Origin: DASXHY01 sp036272195
GTDB taxonomy: Bacteria > Verrucomicrobiota > Verrucomicrobiia > Limisphaerales > DASXHY01
Reading direction: 5' to 3'
DNA: 64,000 nucleotides
Assembly (NCBI GenBank): GCA_036272195.1
Contig: DATAZE010000005.1
Coordinates: 16,078 to 80,077, forward strand
The translations under genes were made by a program, and so were the position numbers. Shown one piece after another: positions 51,023-59,838 of the stretch; within the stretch, counting starts at the first letter, position 1, and each line of letters starts with the position of its first letter. A model generated the notes under the pieces. It had not been told where the DNA came from, searched no databases, and saw nothing but the letters and a program-made list of their open reading frames with translations.

Positions 51023-52552
51023 CTATGGGACCAAATGCCGCGTTTGGCGTTTTGGCAAACCGCTCGCGCTTTTCCGCGCCGAACGTCGCAGATCTTCGGG
51101 AAGATATTCCTTCAAAAAACCAGGCTTGTCGTGCCGGCCGCCGCGCTGGTAGTCATTCCACATTTTTTCGGCCACTTCGCGCGCGTCCTGCTTGGCTTCC
51201 ATGGTTAGGAACTCAAACAATAATTCCATCAGGCGCGCCAGTGCGATGCTGTCCGTGCGCCGGATTTTCGCGTGCAGCCATTCGCTCCAGTGCAGAAACA
51301 CCTGGAACGGCGAGCCGTGCTTCCAAATCAGCGGGGCGCTCTCAATGAAATTGCCGCTGTTGCCCACCAGGTCCCAATAGCGCGCAAACCGGCGCAGCTT
51401 TTGCACCGTGGCAAAATCGATCAGTTTATTTTGTAAAATTTCGTAGGGCGGATGCGGATTGTAAACCATTTGCCATTCGGCATCGTGCCGCACAATCGGC
51501 GTGCCGCGTAGCCGCTTGAGGATGCCCACCTGGATTTCCTGCGGCTGGAGCGCAACGAGCCGATTAAAGCCCGTGGCGAAACTTTCCACACTCTCGCCTG
51601 GCAGCCCCACAATTAAGTCCGCGTGAATATGCACGCCGGTCTGGCCCCGGAGAAATCGGAAGTTGTCCTCTAGCCGCTCGTAATTCTGCCGCCGCTTGAT
51701 GAGTCCGCCAACTTCCTCGTTGAAAGTCTGGACGCCCACTTCAAACTGCAACGCACCCGCAGGAAAAGTCGCGATGACCTCGCGCAACGCCTCCGGCAGA
51801 CGGTCAGGCACCATTTCGAAATGGAAAAAATGTCCCGGCTGCCAGCGCTCGCGGAAAAATTCCAGGATCGCCTTGCTGACATTCACGTTCAGATTGAACG
51901 TGCGATCCACGAACTTGAATTGCTTCACACCACGGTCGATCAGCCGCTGCAATTGGCCGAGCAAAACGGGCAGGGGAACCTGCCGCACCGGTATCTCGAG
52001 CGATGACAGGCAAAACTCGCACGTGAACGGGCATCCGCGTGAGGCTTCCACGTAAATGATCCGATGTGCGATGTCGTCGTCAGTGTAGAATTCGTAAGGC
52101 AACGTAAGCCGCGAAAACTCCGGCACGTCGGCAGGGATGAGTTTCGGAAGGGTAGGGCGCGCGTCCGCCAGCAATTCGCTGCATACCTCGGCAAATTTCA
52201 AATCTCCTTCACCTGTGATGACATGGTCGGCCAGTTCCACAATCTTTTGCCCCTCGGCTTCGTAGCTCACTTCCGGCCCGCCCAGCACGATGACAATTTC
52301 CGGCCGAACGTGCTTGATGGCGGCCACCACTTCAGTCGTCGGCGCAACATTCCAAATATAGATGCCGAACCCAATAATCCGCGGATTGCGCGCCAGCAAT
52401 TGTTCCACGATATCGACCGGTCGCTGGTTGATGTCAAATTCCGCGATGCACGCGCGCGATTGCAGCACGCCAAGATTCGCCATCAGGTAGCGCAGTCCAA
52501 ACGCGGCATGAATATATTTCGCGTTAAGCGTGGTGAGCACGATGTCCGGCAT
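51023..52552 (-). CDS. B12-binding radical SAM protein
   Basis: 509 residues from the ATG at 52552 (complement), chosen because the longer frame upstream is not conserved in character. The N-terminal cobalamin-binding-like domain (~1-140) has GFGIYIWNVAPTTEVVAAIK and VLGGPEVSYEAEG. The radical SAM core has Cys174, Cys178 and Cys181 in SRGCPFTCEFCLSSLE, then KFVDRTFNLN. A C-terminal helical region of the DUF4080 type follows. No known substrate; such proteins often methylate or modify cell-envelope or hopanoid-type molecules. It is divergent from the HMA gene at 52670. Confidence 0.85.
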   Translation of the reverse strand: MPDIVLTTLNAKYIHAAFGLRYLMANLGVLQSRACIAEFDINQRPVDIVEQLLARNPRIIGFGIYIWNVAPTTEVVAAIKHVRPEIVIVLGGPEVSYEAEGQKIVELADHVITGEGDLKFAEVCSELLADARPTLPKLIPADVPEFSRLTLPYEFYTDDDIAHRIIYVEASRGCPFTCEFCLSSLEIPVRQVPLPVLLGQLQRLIDRGVKQFKFVDRTFNLNVNVSKAILEFFRERWQPGHFFHFEMVPDRLPEALREVIATFPAGALQFEVGVQTFNEEVGGLIKRRQNYERLEDNFRFLRGQTGVHIHADLIVGLPGESVESFATGFNRLVALQPQEIQVGILKRLRGTPIVRHDAEWQMVYNPHPPYEILQNKLIDFATVQKLRRFARYWDLVGNSGNFIESAPLIWKHGSPFQVFLHWSEWLHAKIRRTDSIALARLMELLFEFLTMEAKQDAREVAEKMWNDYQRGGRHDKPGFLKEYLPEDLRRSARKSASGLPKRQTRHLVP

Positions 52553-52669
52553 CCCCGCCACGATACCACGCCGGAGTCGTAGGTTGCAATGCAGAGCGTG
52601 ATGCGGCGAGCGTCGTACGATTTGCTTGCCCGCCGTTTTGTGCGAGGATGACACAGAACGAGGTATTTT

Positions 52670-52927
52670 ATGAATGAACGAGAAAATGTTGCCGGAACCA
52701 GCACCCTGGAAACTCACGACATTGGCATTTCAGGAATGACCTGTGATAACTGCGTGCACCGGGTTGAAACCGCTTTGCGTGGTGTGAGCGGCGTGACCCA
52801 AGTCCACGTGGATCGCCGGGCCGCGCGCGCCACCGTCACGTTTGACGCGACCAAAACGCACATTCCCGAACTGCACGATGCCTTGTTGAAGAGCGGCTAT
52901 CGTCCGTCGCCGATACCCGTGGCGTAA
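52670..52927 (+). CDS. Heavy-metal-associated (HMA/CopZ-like) protein
   Basis: 85 residues. The metal-binding site is GMTCDNCVHRVETAL (MxCxxC). It is followed by GVSGVTQVHVDRRAARATVT and DALLKSGYRPSPIP, the ferredoxin-like HMA fold. Probably a cytoplasmic copper chaperone. The N-terminus (NERENVAGTSTLETHD) is an additional linker. It ends two bases before the convergent methyltransferase. Confidence 0.9.
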   Translation: MNERENVAGTSTLETHDIGISGMTCDNCVHRVETALRGVSGVTQVHVDRRAARATVTFDATKTHIPELHDALLKSGYRPSPIPVA

Positions 52928-52929
52928 GA

Positions 52930-53706
52930 TTATTCCAGCGCGCCGGTTTTTCGGAACTGTCTATTGCCGGCTGCCCCTTCGATGCCCTTGCTGGCGATGC
53001 ATTCCAAATGCCGTCCAGTCCATAATGGCGATTGGCACACGTGCGACGCCACCTGGAACGTGGAGAACTTTGTCTTGCGCATGACCTCTTCCAGTTGCGC
53101 GTGATTCATCGAGAACCACGGTTGCCGCGATTCGCGCTCATCCAGCACATTTTTCCAGCGGCGGGTCAACATCGGGTAGACAAAATCCCGCGCCTGGCGT
53201 CGCGCCCGATACCACAAAGGCAAACCCGCAAAATCCACCGTGTTGAAATAGAGCTTCCCTCCTGGCGCGAGCCAATCGTAAAAATGGTTGCAGACCTCGA
53301 CCGTCACCGGGCATCCATTTCCGAACATGCCGAGCGAATAAATAAAATGAAACGACTCTGCCGGGAACGAACTCAGGTAGGCGTTGCCGCGAATCACCTG
53401 GATTTTTTTCACCGAAATCATCTCCTGCCGCACGGGATGCGACTCCGCCGCCTGCAACATCTCCTCGGAGATGTCCATCCCCGTCAATTCCTCCACATTC
53501 GTCAGGCAATGAAAATACCGGCCAGTCCCGCAGCCCACATCCAGCGCATTGATCGGATAAGGAAATGAAACGCAAATCCGCTGTAGCGTGGCGCAAATTC
53601 GGTGATGATTCGCCGTCGTGACTTCGATTTCATCGTCGTGCCGGTATTGCGATGAAACCTCACGGTATCCCGCCTTGATAGTCTCTTCCACAGCCTCGTA
53701 GTTCAT
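52930..53706 (-). CDS. Class I SAM-dependent methyltransferase
   Basis: 258 residues from the ATG at 53706 (complement). The motif I Rossmann binding site ALDVGCGTGRYFHCL is followed by LTGMDISEEMLQAAESHPVR, VIRGNAYLSSFP, FHFIYSLGMFG, then LAPGGKLYFNTVDFAGLPLW. The N-terminal YEAVEETIKAGYREVSSQYR is a helix typical of Methyltransf_11/25 proteins. The substrate is unknown. It converges with the HMA gene. Confidence 0.85.
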   Translation of the reverse strand: MNYEAVEETIKAGYREVSSQYRHDDEIEVTTANHHRICATLQRICVSFPYPINALDVGCGTGRYFHCLTNVEELTGMDISEEMLQAAESHPVRQEMISVKKIQVIRGNAYLSSFPAESFHFIYSLGMFGNGCPVTVEVCNHFYDWLAPGGKLYFNTVDFAGLPLWYRARRQARDFVYPMLTRRWKNVLDERESRQPWFSMNHAQLEEVMRKTKFSTFQVASHVCQSPLWTGRHLECIASKGIEGAAGNRQFRKTGALE

Positions 53707-53798
53707 GAATTTGCCTGAACTATCTATAGGTTTTCGCGAAGCAGCAGAATGGGGACTCAGCCCCATCCGGGTCGAGGGGAACAGGAAGCGTGTGGCCA

Positions 53799-53871
53799 GT
53801 TACGTATTACGTGTTACATGGTTCGTATTGCGTGAACGCGCATTCACGCACCACGCACCACGTAACACGTT
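53799..53871. repeat. Palindrome family 5, copy 2
   Basis: gttacgtattacgtgttaca at the left and ccacgcaccacgtaacacgt at the right; related to the copy at 13785-13849. It lies just downstream of gnd's stop, between gnd and the methyltransferase gene. Confidence 0.75.
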
Positions 53872-53877
53872 CGGGCC

Positions 53878-55347
53878 TTAAACCGTATAAGTCCCCGACG
53901 CCGTCGTCCCCCCGCGCCCCGTCCAATTCGTGTGGAAGAATTCCCCGCGCGGCTTATCGATGCGCTCGTAAGTGTGCGCGCCAAAATAATCCCGCTGCGC
54001 CTGCAACAGGTTCGCCGGCAACTGCGCGCTGCGGTAGCTGTCGTAGAAAGACAACGCCGTGCTGAACGCCGGCACCGGGATGCCGCGCTTGAAAGCCACC
54101 GAGACCGCGTTGCGCCAGCCCTTCTGGCAGCGTTTGATTTCGCCGCGGAAATAATCGTCCAGCAGCAGGTTCGTTAATTTCCCGTTTTTGTCATACGCTT
54201 CCTTGATCTTGCCCAGGAACCGCGAGCGGATGATGCAGCCGCCGCGCCACATGAGCGCGATGCCGCCGTAATTGAGATTCCACTTGTTCTCATTCGCCGC
54301 CGCGCGCATCAGCATATAACCCTGCGCGTAGCTCACAATTTTCGAGGAGTAAAGCGCGTCACGCACGTTGTCGATGAATTCCTTTTTCGCCTCCGGCTTT
54401 TTCGATTGCGGCAAAAGCGGTTTCGGCCCCTTCAATTTTCTCGCCGCCTTCACGCGTTCATCTTTGAGCGCGGAAACGCAACGCGCATAAACTGCTTCGG
54501 CTATCAATGTGATCGGAATTCCCAAATCCGCGCTGTTCTGCACCGTCCATTTGCCCGTGCCCTTTTGCCCGGCGGTATCGAGGATATGCTCGACCAACGG
54601 TTGGCCATCCGTGTCCTTGAACGCCAGGATGTCGCGCGTGATTTCAATCAAATAACTTTCCAGTTCACCCGTGTTCCAGTCCTTGAAAACCTGGTGCATC
54701 TCGTCAGCGGACATTCCTAGGCCATTTTTCAAAATATTGTAAGCCTCGCAAATCAACTGCATGTCACCGTACTCAATGCCGTTGTGGACCATCTTCACGT
54801 AATGGCCCGCGCCGCCTTCGCCCACCCAATCACAGCACGGCACACCGTTGTCCACCTTCGCTGCGATGCCTTGGAAAATATCCTTCACATGCGGCCACGC
54901 CGCCGGTGAACCGCCCGGCATGATGCTCGGGCCATGCCGCGCGCCTTCTTCGCCGCCGCTCACGCCGGTGCCAACGTAAAGCAAACCTTTGCTCTCCACA
55001 TATTTCACGCGCCGCGCCGTGTCCTCAAATAATGAATTGCCGCCGTCGATGATGATATCGCCCGGCTCAAGATGCGGCAGCAGATGCTCGATGAATTCAT
55101 CCACCGGCTTGCCCGCCTTGACCATGAGCATGATACGGCGAGGGCGTTTCAACAGCCCGACCATCTCCTCGATCGAATGCGCGCCAATGACCTTCGTCCC
55201 CTTGGCTTCGTTGGCGAGAAAATGATCCACCTTCTCTACCGTGCGATTGAAAGCGACCACCGTGAAGCCGTGGTCGTTCATGTTCAAAATCAAATTCTGG
55301 CCCATCACAGCCAGACCAATCAGTGCAATATCAGCTTTCGGTTCCAT
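53878..55347 (-). CDS. gnd: 6-phosphogluconate dehydrogenase (decarboxylating)
   Basis: Pentose-phosphate enzyme making ribulose-5-phosphate + CO2 + NADPH. 489 residues from the ATG at 55347 (complement). NADP-binding IALIGLAVMGQNLILNMNDH is followed by VGTGVSGGEEGARHGPSIMP and HYVKMVHNGIEYGDMQLICE, which holds the catalytic Lys and His. The C-terminal ALSFYDSYRSAQLPANLLQA and QRDYFGAHTYERID end as in dimeric long-form Gnd. A sound complete gene. Confidence 0.96.
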   Translation of the reverse strand: MEPKADIALIGLAVMGQNLILNMNDHGFTVVAFNRTVEKVDHFLANEAKGTKVIGAHSIEEMVGLLKRPRRIMLMVKAGKPVDEFIEHLLPHLEPGDIIIDGGNSLFEDTARRVKYVESKGLLYVGTGVSGGEEGARHGPSIMPGGSPAAWPHVKDIFQGIAAKVDNGVPCCDWVGEGGAGHYVKMVHNGIEYGDMQLICEAYNILKNGLGMSADEMHQVFKDWNTGELESYLIEITRDILAFKDTDGQPLVEHILDTAGQKGTGKWTVQNSADLGIPITLIAEAVYARCVSALKDERVKAARKLKGPKPLLPQSKKPEAKKEFIDNVRDALYSSKIVSYAQGYMLMRAAANENKWNLNYGGIALMWRGGCIIRSRFLGKIKEAYDKNGKLTNLLLDDYFRGEIKRCQKGWRNAVSVAFKRGIPVPAFSTALSFYDSYRSAQLPANLLQAQRDYFGAHTYERIDKPRGEFFHTNWTGRGGTTASGTYTV

Positions 55348-55443
55348 TTTCTTTGTCTTTCCAGGAATTGAGCCATCGTCCGCATTGCCCAAGTGAACTT
55401 ACGATACAAAAGCCGCCGCCCCGCGCTAGCAGTATTTTGCGGC

Positions 55444-55502
55444 TCCCGGGAGCGCCAGCCTGCCCGTCGGAGCCTTGGCAAAGTCAAGCGTCCCGCCGGC
55501 AA
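55444..55502. repeat. Palindromic repeat, family 2, copy 3
   Basis: ctcccgggagcgccagcctg, then cccgtcggagccttggcaaa and gtcaagcgtcccgccggcaa. It shares the gggagcgcc...gccggcaag frame with 9044. It lies upstream of gnd. Confidence 0.65.
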
Positions 55503-55539
55503 GTTTCAGAATTCAATGCTCTGGAAAACCTTTTCCAGC

Positions 55540-56046
55540 CTACGCATGCGTTCCCAGTTGCAACCGCGCGTCGTTCTCGAGTAAAGCCTTTAAATTCGCC
55601 CAGTTGGCCTCGTTCATGTCATTGAACGCATTCAAATAAACTGCCACCGCTTCCGGCGGATACTTGCCCAGGAGAATTTCCACGGCGCCCTTCAGTTTCG
55701 CGTCGTCCATGGATTCGGGCAGATTTTCCACCACGCCATCCTCATTTTTTATTTCCAACGCGTTCAGGAAATCCACCAGCATGGTTTTGTATTTCTTGAG
55801 CAGCCAGATACGAATCAGGTTGCCTGCGGCCATCTCCAGGTTCGGTTTCGCCAGCGAGGCCGTCATGGTCGCATGACGCTGCGCCTTGGGTTGCCGTTCG
55901 AGAAAGACTCCCCGCACGCGCCGCGAGTCCGCCACCGCATTCAGCGTGGCCCGGTAAGTGGGCTTTTCATTTTCGAAAGTGTAAGTGATGATGTCATTCG
56001 CCAAAGCCGGCGACATAAAACCAAATAGTTCGTGTGACGTTAACAT
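55540..56046 (-). CDS. Uncharacterised protein, 168 residues
   Basis: Starts MLTSHELFGFMSPALANDII. The N-terminal 60 residues look like a small beta/alpha domain (YTFENEKPTYRATLNAVADS, RRVRGVFLERQPKAQRHATM). The C-terminal part is helical (LIRIWLLKKYKTMLVDFLNA and EAVAVYLNAFNDMNEANWAN). No signal peptide and no membrane helix. Family not recognised. Confidence 0.65.
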   Translation of the reverse strand: MLTSHELFGFMSPALANDIITYTFENEKPTYRATLNAVADSRRVRGVFLERQPKAQRHATMTASLAKPNLEMAAGNLIRIWLLKKYKTMLVDFLNALEIKNEDGVVENLPESMDDAKLKGAVEILLGKYPPEAVAVYLNAFNDMNEANWANLKALLENDARLQLGTHA

Positions 56047-56097
56047 AAAAATTTAACTACAGATCCCGCTCTGGCGGGTAGACAAACAGATAAAAAA

Positions 56098-56180
56098 GTT
56101 ACGCGAATTGCGCAAATTTTCTCGAATTACAGCATGCCAAATCAAATTCGCGTATTCGCGCAATTCGTGTAAAACCGTTT
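56098..56180. repeat. 'attcgcg' inverted spacer repeat
   Basis: ttacgcgaattgcgcaaatt, then attcgcgtattcgcgcaatt + cgtgtaaaa: the ends are complementary. It recurs as aattcgtgtcattcgcg in the gap near 61640. Confidence 0.65.
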
Positions 56181-56210
56181 TCTGCATCTGTATGCATTCG
56201 CGTTTTAAAT

Positions 56211-57032
56211 TTATTCGATCGTTGTAATTGAAATTTTATTCCTGGCCGCGATTTTCTCGCACGCCTCGCGCTCCAGCAATAAAGTCTTTCCCGCTTCCAG
56301 CGCAAGAACGGAAATGCCGGACGCCGCGCAAGTTTCAAGCGTTTGCGCTCCGATGCACGGAATATCGAAGCGCATGTCGTGGTTGAGTTTGGCCACTTTC
56401 ACGGCCACCGCGCCGCCGTTTTTCCCCGCCAATTCGCCCCCGCGCGCCAGGCATTTGTCAGTGCCCTCAAACCCTTCCACCGCCAGCACGGTGCCTTTTT
56501 TCACCACCACCGTCTGGCCGATTTCCAAACGCGAAACTTCCTTCGCCGTCTTGAATCCAAATTCGACATCGCCCTTTTGTTCGTCACTTAATTTCGGGCC
56601 TAGTTGAAATCCGTTCGCCGGCATCAATGGTTTCAGCCAGGGAGTCGCCTCAATCAAATCCACACCGTCTTTTTTTAATTCGTCCGCAATGGCGCCGAAG
56701 ATCGTATGCGCGTTTTTTTCCTTCAACCGAAACAACACGCCCATTGCGCGGAGGTCAGGCCGAAGATCGTAAAGATTTTTCGGCGCGATCTGGCCCACCA
56801 TCACGCATTGCTGGATGCCGCAGTCCGTGAACACGGAAATCAATTTGGCGAGTTGCCCGACCTTGAGCCAGACAATCTCATCCACCAGCGATGCGAGCGC
56901 CGGCTCCGTCTCGCCTTCGAACGCCGCCGCCACCAGCCGTTTGACGCCCATGGCTCGCGCCTGTTGCGCGAACAAGATCGGCAGCGAGCGATTTCCCGCG
57001 ATGATACCCAGCGACTCAATCGAATCGGTCAT
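56211..57032 (-). CDS. lpxI: UDP-2,3-diacylglucosamine pyrophosphohydrolase
   Basis: LpxI family (formerly DUF1009), step four of lipid A synthesis. 273 residues. It starts LGIIAGNRSLPILFAQQARA and has CVMVGQIAPKNLYDLRPD (catalytic QI-PK type stretch), a central SRLEIGQTVVVKKGTVLAVE, GFEGTDKCLARGG and a C-terminal RFDIPCIGAQTLETCA. LpxI replaces LpxH in some Gram-negatives, so this species probably makes lipid A. No lpx neighbours in the window. Confidence 0.93.
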   Translation of the reverse strand: MTDSIESLGIIAGNRSLPILFAQQARAMGVKRLVAAAFEGETEPALASLVDEIVWLKVGQLAKLISVFTDCGIQQCVMVGQIAPKNLYDLRPDLRAMGVLFRLKEKNAHTIFGAIADELKKDGVDLIEATPWLKPLMPANGFQLGPKLSDEQKGDVEFGFKTAKEVSRLEIGQTVVVKKGTVLAVEGFEGTDKCLARGGELAGKNGGAVAVKVAKLNHDMRFDIPCIGAQTLETCAASGISVLALEAGKTLLLEREACEKIAARNKISITTIE

Positions 57033-57316
57033 TCAAAATCAACTTACCGGGAACCGCGCCCTTCGCCAACTAGATTGAGTCACGCAAAATGCGTAAACGC
57101 GCATGTAGTCGCCTCCCGTTTGTAGTTCCGCCTTCAGGCGGCTCGGCGTTTTTTTTAAAGACGATTCTGCAAACGTGAAACTACCAACACGGCCCCGGCG
57201 TGCCGAAACGTACCGCTGGCTTTCCAGTCCCGCCAAGGCGGGATTCAGACGGCTTTCCAGTCGCCCGTTTTATCGGGGTCGCTGGAGGGCAGCGGAGTTG
57301 CATCCGGAAAGCCATT

Positions 57317-57510
57317 TTAGCCGCTGGGCGGCGTAAGTAGTCCATGGCGCGAGCCGCGGGAACCGAACGTGGATTTGTTAAGCCCCGGATGGGCGAAAGA
57401 AAAATGCCGTGCCGCGTTCTTTCGCTGCTCCGCGGCCCGTTTCCTCCTTATCCTGTCATTCCCACGGCTCATGCCATGGGCTGCCCTCTGCCGCCATTCC
57501 GTGGCTGAAA
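57317..57510. repeat. Head-to-head REP-like pair (BIME-like)
   Basis: The plus-oriented part reads gtagtccatggcgcgagccg + cggg and agccccggatgggcgaaaga. An inverted copy follows, with tcccacggctcatgccatgg + gctgccc and gccgccattccgtggctgaa. Together they look like two REP copies in opposite orientation, as around the transposase at 34369 but without the gene. Confidence 0.75.
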
Positions 57511-57566
57511 TACTGCACAAATTTGAGATGCGCCCCCGATTATTGAAGGCGATTAAAATTGAACAG

Positions 57567-57640
57567 CCGAAACAATGGGCCGCATCGAGTCCCGTCAGGG
57601 ACGAAAGAAAATAGCCCAGCGATTCATCGCTGGGTCCGGT
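57567..57640 (+). repeat. REP-like element, short form
   Basis: gagtcccgtcagggacgaaa, then tagcccagcgattcatcgct + gggt hairpin. It shares the 'agccc...gggc' stem and the gacgaaagaaaa spacer with other copies in the gap 57033-58030. Confidence 0.65.
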
Positions 57641-57805
57641 GCTCCGTCGTTCGCAGATTTCCGTGACAGAACATTCATTCCATCGTCACCCACTTTTGAT
57701 CATACCCGGAGGCGAAAGCGGGGCACAGCCTAAGACACGCACCGTAATTTCTTTCCTGCTCCCGCAGCGAAGGGCAGGGGATTCCCGCCAGCAGCGGCGG
57801 TCTTT

Positions 57806-57896
57806 CAGCCACGGAGTGGCGATAGACGGTAGCCCACGGCGTTAGCCGTGGGAGTCGGGATAATAATGAAAAGAGCCGCGGAGCGGCGAAAGAACG
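57806..57896 (+). repeat. REP-like element (copy F)
   Basis: cagccacggagtggcgatag, then gtagcccacggcgttagccg + tggg, then aataatgaaaagagccgcgg and agcggcgaaagaacg. It is nearly the same as the copy at 50683-50775, 7 kb away. Confidence 0.8.
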
Positions 57897-57949
57897 CGGG
57901 GTAAGTTGGTGAGCAAATCTGTGCGTTCGATCTTACTCCAGGTATTCAG

Positions 57950-58010
57950 AGGGGAAAAGTCCGTGAGGGCGATAGAAAATAGCCCATCGTTTCAACGGTG
58001 GGCGTGAACA
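57950..58010 (+). repeat. REP-like element, short form, second
   Basis: gtccgtgagggcgatagaaa, then tagcccatcgtttcaacggt + gggcg hairpin. It completes a 1-kb gene-free gap (57033-58030) made almost wholly of REP copies plus a cluster of gctttccag-type half repeats at its left end. Confidence 0.6.
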
Positions 58011-58030
58011 GCTATAACATTTTTGAAATG

Positions 58031-58441
58031 CTAATTCGACCGGATGAAATCGTCCGCATCTATGACAGTGCTGTCATCAAATCTGCGGTTCGGCCCGGCT
58101 GACCGGATCAACACCCCGGTATCGGAAAAATAAATCCGCAGCGCCGTGCCCCACGGATCCACAAATTCGCCCTTGTCGTTCAGGTTGTTTTTGCGGCCCA
58201 CAATCACAATCACGTTTTTGGCATTGCCACCTTGCAAAGCCTTGGAAACCTCCAAATTGCCGCCGACAGGGTAGGAGCCCACGCGTTCTTTATACTTTTG
58301 CAGCGCGGAAAAAAGACCGTCGACATCCTCGTTGAATTGCGCGGTTCTCGCGTTGACACGCAAAGTGTTCCACGCGCGCACCGACCACAGAAGGCCGACT
58401 GCAATCGTCAAAATGCCAATACCAACGACAATCTTTCTCAT
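58031..58441 (-). CDS. GspG-like protein lacking the prepilin cleavage motif
   Basis: 136 residues from the ATG at 58441 (complement). It has an N-terminal membrane helix (RKIVVGIGILTIAVGLLWSV). The C-terminus has DPWGTALRIYFSDTGVLIRS, AGPNRRFDDSTVIDADDF, which follows the major pseudopilin GspG pattern (DPWG, SAGPD...DD). There is no Gly-Phe-Thr-Leu-Ile-Glu processing motif and no Glu at +5, so prepilin peptidase should not cut it. It may be an anchored relative of GspG. It stands alone, between REP copies and a LacI regulator. Confidence 0.7.
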   Translation of the reverse strand: MRKIVVGIGILTIAVGLLWSVRAWNTLRVNARTAQFNEDVDGLFSALQKYKERVGSYPVGGNLEVSKALQGGNAKNVIVIVGRKNNLNDKGEFVDPWGTALRIYFSDTGVLIRSAGPNRRFDDSTVIDADDFIRSN

Positions 58442-58570
58442 GCTCCTGTAGCAGCAGTTCAAGTACCAAAAAAAGGCCGCCTGGCGCGTTTTCAGGACAA
58501 TCCGACTGTGTCCAATTTTGGAAACTGGAAGCGCAGAACGGGTCAGATTTGTCGGCGGTTGGTTTTTGCC

Positions 58571-59602
58571 TCAAGCCGCTGCCTTGCGTGCTCCCGCTCC
58601 CGGTTCTCCGGTGCTGGCACGCACAATCAATTCCGCCGGCAACCGCTTGGTCTCGCCTCTTTGTCCGCTCAACATTTGTTGCATTATTTCCACGGCCGCG
58701 AGGCCCAATCGGAATTTTGGCTGACGCACCGTCGTCATCGGCACGCGGAAATATTCGCTCGTGATGGTATTGCCAAAACCCACCACCGAAATGTCCTGCG
58801 GAATTCTCACCCCCTGGTTCAACAACATGTCCGCGAAGCCAATCGCCACCAGGTCAGCTGCCGCCTGTACCGCCGTCGCGTTGCACGACTCATCGAGCAT
58901 TTGCGACGCCGCCTTAACCCCGTCTTCCGTCGTGCTGCCCGCCTGGAAAACCATGCTGTCATCCACGTCCATCCCCGTTTCCCGTAACGCCCGTCGATAT
59001 CCTTCAAACCGCGCCTGTGCCCAGGGTGCCGCCGGCGGCCCCGCCAGGAACGCAATCCGCTTGTGGCCCAGCTTGATCAGGTGCTGCGTCGCCGCGAAAC
59101 TCGCCAATAAATCATCCACCTGCACGCTCGGAAACTGGTTGCAAAACGGTGCCGCCGGCCCCAGCAAAACCACCCGGGGTTGTTGCGCCGCCAACTCCTT
59201 GTAAATTCGCGCTTCAGGCTCCATCCGATACACTGGCGCAACGAAAATTCCGTCCACCCGCCGCGCCATCATCCGGCGCAGGCAATACTCCTCGCGTTCC
59301 ACCGTGTTCAACGTGTGCATCAGCAGGAGGTCGTAGCCCATTTCATGCGTCCGCTCCTCGATCGCCAAAGCCATCCGCGCCACCGTCGGGTCCGTCGTCG
59401 ACGATATCAGCAACCCGAGCATTTTCGTCGTCCGCGTCCGCAAACCCTGCGCCGAGGAATCCGGCACATAGCCCATCTGCTGTGCGAGCGATTTTATCCT
59501 CACTTTCGTCGCTTCCGACACATCCGGCTCGTCGCGTAAAGCCTTCGAGACCGTCATAACCGACACCGCCGCGTGCACTGCTATGTCTTTTAATCGGACC
59601 AT
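58571..59602 (-). CDS. LacI-family transcriptional regulator
   Basis: 343 residues. N-terminal HTH (~1-22) LKDIAVHAAVSVMTVSKALR, hinge helix QGLRTRTTKMLGL. The periplasmic-binding-like core follows (LLISSTTDPTVARMALAIEE; LGHKRIAFLAGPPAAPWAQA; ISVVGFGNTITSEYFRVPMT). Its target and effector are unknown. No sugar operon adjoins it; nadK lies upstream. The 236 bases between the two starts hold no clear operator that I can see. Confidence 0.93.
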   Translation of the reverse strand: MVRLKDIAVHAAVSVMTVSKALRDEPDVSEATKVRIKSLAQQMGYVPDSSAQGLRTRTTKMLGLLISSTTDPTVARMALAIEERTHEMGYDLLLMHTLNTVEREEYCLRRMMARRVDGIFVAPVYRMEPEARIYKELAAQQPRVVLLGPAAPFCNQFPSVQVDDLLASFAATQHLIKLGHKRIAFLAGPPAAPWAQARFEGYRRALRETGMDVDDSMVFQAGSTTEDGVKAASQMLDESCNATAVQAAADLVAIGFADMLLNQGVRIPQDISVVGFGNTITSEYFRVPMTTVRQPKFRLGLAAVEIMQQMLSGQRGETKRLPAELIVRASTGEPGAGARKAAA

Positions 59603-59838
59603 GTTTTCGTTAAAAATTGAGTTAAACAGCTTAAAAACGGCCTAAATAAGCAACTAAGCTGCCAATGCCCTCCCTCGAAAACCTCGGAAAAGCCATGATG
59701 ATGTCATTGAAAATAGGGGACCACACCTGCCTCGGGCACAGCGAGACCCGCCCTCGCGGCTCACTTTGAGGCATGCACTCAATCGTCGAACCAACCACGT
59801 CATTTGCTGTCAACTCTCAACCTCTTTGGCTCTCAACC

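Noticed and set aside
57317..58010. CRISPR array
   Set aside because: Repeats have unequal lengths, changing orientation and no uniform spacers; they are REP-like hairpins.
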